From positions 124,001 through 188,000 of the forward strand of contig CAXXIB010000003.1 of NCBI GenBank assembly GCA_963675925.2: a stretch of DNA of 64,000 nucleotides. The letters run 5' to 3'. Positions 60,520-64,000 of this stretch are shown here, in pieces. The stretch comes from CAXXOK01 sp963675925. Lineage in GTDB: Bacteria > Bacillota > Clostridia > Christensenellales > Aristaeellaceae. Under the pieces are notes generated by a model. That model had not been told where the DNA came from. It saw only the letters and a program-made list of their open reading frames with translations, and searched no databases. Made by a program: the position numbers and the translations under genes. Every line of letters begins with the position of its first letter. The stretch's first letter is position 1.

Positions 60520-61601
60520 ATGGCCATAGTATCTGTGCAAAAGCAAACGCATACGATGTGGATGTGATATACCCGGCAATCTGCAGGCATTTTGACGCGC
60601 TGGACATTACCAAAGATTTGACACCTGACACGCGTGTGCTGCTCAAACCCAATATGCTGCTGGCGAAAGACCCGGCGGATGCAGCTACCTCGCATCCCGT
60701 GTTTCTGCGGGCCGTTACCATACGTCTTAGAGAGCTGGGCGTAAAAGAAATTGTGCTGGCCGATAGTGCCCGGCCGGCCTGTACAACGAACGCACCCTGC
60801 GAAAAACCTATGATACCTGCGGCTTTTCCGCCCAGGACGATGTTTTGACGCTAAACTTTGATACCTCCAGCAGTAAGAAGAACGGCTTTTTAATCATCAC
60901 GACCAATTCAGGAGTCCGACTATGTTATCAACTGTGCCAAGCTGAAAACACACGCCCTGATGCTGATGACCGCCGCCGTCAAGAATATGTTCGGCAGCGT
61001 ACCCGGCATCAAAAAAGCCGAGTATCATTGCACAAAAGCGACGATTGAGCCCTTTACCAAATTGCTTTTGGACTTACACGAAACGGTCAAGCCGCAGCTG
61101 AACCTGGTCGATGCCATCGACTGCATGGAAGGCAACGGCCCCAGTGGCGGCACGGTGCGGCATATGGGCTATACTTTGGCATCCAAAAGCGCATACGATG
61201 CCGATGAGATCTGCGCGCAGCTGATGAATATCAACCCTCATATGGTACGTACCATATTGCTGGCGCGCAGGCGTGGGCTAGTCGATCCAAAAACCGTGGT
61301 GACTGTGGGTGACACCGTATCTCCCGCAGAGCCGCCGTTTCAGTTCCCGGACAGCTATGTGAACAAATCCACCTCCCGCTCCGGTGGCGGCATCGGGAAA
61401 TGGCTATGGGGCAGAACCTCCACCAGGCCGGTCGTTATCAAAGAAAAATGCGTGGGATGCGGCAAGTGTATGGTGGGCTGTCCCAAGCAAATCATCGCCA
61501 TTACGGACAAGATTGCCTTTATCCCTAAAAAAGGGTGTATCTCCTGTTTTTGCTGTCATGAACTCTGCCCGGAAAAGGCGATTGAGATCATAAAAAGATA
61601 G
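60520..61601 (+). pseudogene. DUF362 iron-sulfur protein, frameshifted
   Basis: About 360 residues when repaired. Order: MAIVSVQKANAYDVDVIYPAI, DTRVLLKPNMLLAKDPADAATSHP, GLYNERTLRKTYDTCGF, QESDYVINCAKLKTHALMLMTAAVKNMFGSVPG, NLVDAIDCMEGNGPSGG and a C-terminal pair of [4Fe-4S] motifs CVGCGKCMVGCP and CISCFCCHELCP. Frame breaks are near 60541 (one base missing), 60766-60773 (two extra) and 60909 (one extra). DUF362 proteins are of unknown function in anaerobes; the ferredoxin part suggests electron transfer. The 3' half from 60960 is intact. Confidence 0.8.
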
Positions 61602-61701
61602 CCAAATATCGCAGTAAAAAAGAGGAAGCCATGAAGGCTGCGGCGAATTGTATATAATGAAAAAACACCCGCATCGCGGGAAAGATTCGGAGGAAATAAC
61701 A

Positions 61702-61860
61702 ATGAAAAAGTATACCTGTACCGTTTGCGGATACGTGTATGACGAAGCAAAGGGAGATCCGGATAACGGCGTAGCACCCGGCACCAAATGGGAAGATGTT
61801 CCGGAAGAGTGGGTTTGCCCGGATTGCGGCGCAAGCAAGGACGAGTTCGAAGCAGAATAA
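61702..61860 (+). CDS. Rubredoxin
   Basis: A 52-residue iron protein with the four cysteine ligands in CTVCGYVYD and CPDCGASKDEF. Rubredoxins carry single electrons in anaerobes, often to rubrerythrin or superoxide reductase. Start at 61702 follows GGAGG; an upstream open frame was rejected. A TATAAT lies at 61653-61658. It follows the DUF362 gene on the same strand and could serve its electron transfer, but this is inference. Confidence 0.95.
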   Translation: MKKYTCTVCGYVYDEAKGDPDNGVAPGTKWEDVPEEWVCPDCGASKDEFEAE

Positions 61861-61877
61861 GCCCTGAAAACGCCATG

Positions 61878-61914
61878 ATCATTGATCGGCCAACAGGCCG
61901 GTCAATGATTTTTG
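61878..61914 (+). terminator. Terminator after rubredoxin
   Basis: Stem ATCATTGATCGGCC/GGCCGGTCAATGAT (one G-T pair) with loop AACA, then TTTTT. It separates rubredoxin from rhaB. Confidence 0.92.
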
Positions 61915-61953
61915 GTGCGACTACGGGGTGTAATAAAGGCTGTTGAAGCACTG

Positions 61954-63375
61954 ATGACAGACAAAGCCTACTATCTGGCTGTCGATATCGGAGCGTCGAG
62001 CGGCAGGCATATCCTCGGCGTAGTCGACAACGGAAAACTGACGACCCAAGAAGTATATCGCTTTGACAATACCGCGACCATGAAAGGCAAGCACCTTTGC
62101 TGGGATGCCGAGGCCTTGTTTTCGCATGTCATGAATGGTTTGTTAGAATGCGGAAAGCGCGGCATTCACCCGGTCAGTATGGGCATTGATACCTGGGGCG
62201 TGGATTTTGCCCTGCTGGATGCAGGCGGCAAGCGGGTAGGCGAGATTGTTGCCTATCGTGATAGCCGTACAGAATGCATGGACACGCTGATGGAACAGAC
62301 CATGCCGTTTGCAGAGCTGTACCAAAGAACCGGCATTGCCAAGCAGCCGTTTAACACCATTTATCAGCTGATGGCTGTGATTAGGGAACATCCGGAGTAC
62401 AGCGAAAAAGTACAGGACTTTCTGCTCACATCGGAGTACCTGAGCTACCGACTGACGGGCCAGAGGGCGCACGAGGAAACGAACCTGTCCACCGGCGCAC
62501 TGCTGGAAGCCGAAACCAGAGACTGGGATTTTCGTGCGATCGAGGCTGCCGGCCTGCCCAAACATTGGTTCCGTACGCCGATTGAGAAAGCCGGCACCAG
62601 ACTGGGCACGTTGCTACCCGAGCATAGTAAAGCGCTTGGCTTTGATACAACCGTCATCCTGCCCGCGACGCATGATACCGGTTCGGCCTTTATGGCGGTA
62701 CCTGCCAGAGACGAGCATGCGGCATTTTTATCCAGCGGTACATGGAGTTTGCTTGGAACAGAATTGAATTCCCCGCAGACCAGCGAGCAAAGCCGAGTTT
62801 TGGGCTTTTCCAACGAGATGGGCTACGGCAATACCACACGCTACCTGAAAAATATCATGGGGATGTGGATGCTGCAAAATATCCGCAAGGAAATTGCCTG
62901 CGGCTGCAGCTACGATACGATCGCAAAGCTTGCTGCCGAATCAACCTATGAGCACTATGTGGATGCGACGGACCAGCGGTTTTTTGCACCCAAAAGCATG
63001 GCCGATGCTGTGCGCGAAGCCTTGAAGGAACAAGGCGCGCCGATGCCGCAGGAGGATAAGGACCTGTATCGCGCGGTGTTCCTGAGCCTTGCAATTTGCT
63101 ACCGTGACAGCATACGGGAAATGGAAACCCTGACAAGGAAAACATTCACATCCATCAATATTGTCGGCGGTGGCAGCCGCAACAAAACTCTGAACCAGAT
63201 GACAGCGGATGTCACCGGTCTGCCGGTGCTGGCGGGGCCGACAGAAGGAACCGCGCTGGGTAACCTGATTGCCCAGATGATTACATTCGGCGAGCTTACG
63301 GATTTGGCATCGGCCCGGCGCTTGATCGCCGAAAGCTTTGACATTCAAAACTATACGGTACAGCGGAGGCAATAG
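61954..63375 (+). CDS. rhaB: Rhamnulokinase
   Basis: FGGY-family kinase, 473 residues, phosphorylates L-rhamnulose to rhamnulose 1-phosphate. The start has YLAVDIGASSGRHILG, followed by MGIDTWGVDFALLD, ATHDTGSAFMAVPA and the late INIVGGGSRNKTLNQMTADVTGLPV, all typical of RhaB. The start at 61954 (MTDKAYYLAV) has only a weak ribosome site. It lies 40 bases after a strong terminator, so it must have its own promoter, which I could not find clearly. Followed by rhaA. Confidence 0.92.
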   Translation: MTDKAYYLAVDIGASSGRHILGVVDNGKLTTQEVYRFDNTATMKGKHLCWDAEALFSHVMNGLLECGKRGIHPVSMGIDTWGVDFALLDAGGKRVGEIVAYRDSRTECMDTLMEQTMPFAELYQRTGIAKQPFNTIYQLMAVIREHPEYSEKVQDFLLTSEYLSYRLTGQRAHEETNLSTGALLEAETRDWDFRAIEAAGLPKHWFRTPIEKAGTRLGTLLPEHSKALGFDTTVILPATHDTGSAFMAVPARDEHAAFLSSGTWSLLGTELNSPQTSEQSRVLGFSNEMGYGNTTRYLKNIMGMWMLQNIRKEIACGCSYDTIAKLAAESTYEHYVDATDQRFFAPKSMADAVREALKEQGAPMPQEDKDLYRAVFLSLAICYRDSIREMETLTRKTFTSINIVGGGSRNKTLNQMTADVTGLPVLAGPTEGTALGNLIAQMITFGELTDLASARRLIAESFDIQNYTVQRRQ

Positions 63376-63376
63376 C

Positions 63377-64000
63377 ATGAGCAATATGTACGAACTGGCC
63401 AAAGAGCAATTTAAGGGGCTCGGAATCGACACCGAAAGTGCGATGCAAACCCTGCAACAGACAGCCATCAGCATTCATTGCTGGCAGGGCGATGATGTCG
63501 GTGGCTTTGAAAACACCGGAGAAGCGCTGTCGGGCGGCATTCAGGCGACCGGCAACTATGTCGGCAAAGCCCGTACGCCAGAAGAGCTGATGGCGGATTT
63601 TGAGAAGGCCATCTCTTTGATCGGCGGACAGAAACGTATCAATCTGCATGCTTGCTATGCGATCTTTGAAGCAGGGGAGACGGTAGACCGCGATCAGCTG
63701 CTGCCAAAGCACTTTGCACCATGGGTGGCCTTTGCCAAAAAGAATCATCTTGGCATCGACTTCAACCCGACCTTTTTTAGCCACCCGATGGTCAAAGGCG
63801 GATTAACGTTGTCCTCACCCGATGAAACAGTGCGTGCATTTTGGGTGCGGCATGGCATTGCCTGCCGCCGCATTGCGGCATACTTTGCTAAGGAGCTCGG
63901 TACGCCCAGCCTTTGCAATGTCTGGATTCCCGACGGCTTTAAGGATGTACCGGCCGATCGCATGACCCCGCGCCTGACCCTGCAAAAAAGCCTTGACGAA
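63377..64000 (+). CDS. rhaA: L-rhamnose isomerase, N-terminal part
   Basis: Converts L-rhamnose to L-rhamnulose. The first 208 codons are present; the gene runs off the right edge. Translation shows SIHCWQGDDVGGFENTGEALSGGIQATGNYVGKARTPEELMADFEKAI and NLHACYAIFE, highly conserved in RhaA. The start at 63377 follows GGAGG and is one base after the rhaB stop. With rhaB it forms the start of a rhamnose catabolic operon; the aldolase/SDR of the 50.6 kb operon could in principle complete the pathway. Confidence 0.94.
   Translation, partial: MSNMYELAKEQFKGLGIDTESAMQTLQQTAISIHCWQGDDVGGFENTGEALSGGIQATGNYVGKARTPEELMADFEKAISLIGGQKRINLHACYAIFEAGETVDRDQLLPKHFAPWVAFAKKNHLGIDFNPTFFSHPMVKGGLTLSSPDETVRAFWVRHGIACRRIAAYFAKELGTPSLCNVWIPDGFKDVPADRMTPRLTLQKSLDE

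Noticed and set aside
59496..61601. Programmed frameshifting in SDR and DUF362 genes
   Set aside because: Too many sites, varied contexts, no slippery heptamer with downstream structure; error or mutation is simpler.

Overview
The window reads as chromosomal DNA of a Gram-positive anaerobe of class Clostridia (Bacillota). The main reasons are the SCIFF six-cysteine peptide with its radical SAM maturase next to yajC (a near-universal clostridial marker), strong AGGAGG-type ribosome sites with frequent TTG and GTG starts, TTGACA/TATAAT promoters, a RemA/DUF370 protein, rubredoxin and oxygen-sensitive Fe-S proteins. I cannot name the genus. No phage, insertion sequence or CRISPR array was seen.

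Layout. 0-3.6 kb (minus): protein quality control, tig-clpP-clpX-lon. 3.8-7.0 kb (plus): yicC-remA-gmk-rpoZ-coaBC, then five tRNA genes (Val, Asp, Phe, Gly, Cys). 7.7-9.8 kb: yajC and the ranthipeptide pair scfA-scfB. 9.7-12.4 kb (minus): greA-lysS-membrane protein. 12.7-16.7 kb: aldo/keto reductase, two tRNA-Ser genes, GNAT-nitroreductase pair, a nucleotidyltransferase-like protein and a membrane diguanylate cyclase. 16.8-22.7 kb (minus): PhnD-[terminator]-GNAT-PhnC-PhnE-PhnE-5'-nucleotidase, an uptake system for phosphonate or organophosphate. 23.0-23.8 kb: cytochrome b5-like lipoprotein with a His-rich four-helix membrane protein. 24.0-29.3 kb: DUF485 plus ActP-type symporter, divergent from a 965-residue PHP-Cache-PAS-DUF294 protein. 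29.3-34.5 kb: methyltransferase, tocopherol-cyclase-like protein, and a B3/B4-RidA-EamA operon divergent from a MocR regulator. 34.5-38.0 kb: two-component system and a secreted DUF1566 protein. 38.3-42.0 kb: frameshifted YfcC transporter and a PanE/ornithine-cyclodeaminase-like pair. 42.2-44.5 kb: FMN-binding protein, an alpha/alpha-toroid-like protein and a GNAT-YoaP fusion.

45.4-55.1 kb is the most striking metabolic block: a DeoR regulator divergent from six tightly packed genes encoding a 2-oxoacid dehydrogenase complex (E2, E3, fused E1 alpha-beta), an aldolase/short-chain dehydrogenase fusion, a PHP protein and a Zn dehydrogenase. It looks like a dedicated route from a sugar or polyol phosphate to an acyl-CoA. 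NadR follows. 56.3-60.4 kb (minus) encodes an acyl/aminoacyl ligase-carrier protein-alpha-oxoamine synthase fusion and a reductase, possibly a sphingoid-base or aminoketone lipid pathway. This region and the neighbouring DUF362 gene carry about a dozen single-base indels, which look more like local sequence error than decay. The window ends with rubredoxin and rhamnose genes rhaB and rhaA (cut by the edge).

Best candidates for undescribed biology: the PHP-Cache-PAS-DUF294 sensor enzyme beside the symporter, the DeoR/2-oxoacid dehydrogenase operon, and the trimodular ligase-ACP-oxoamine synthase. All functional proposals for these are inference from domains and context.
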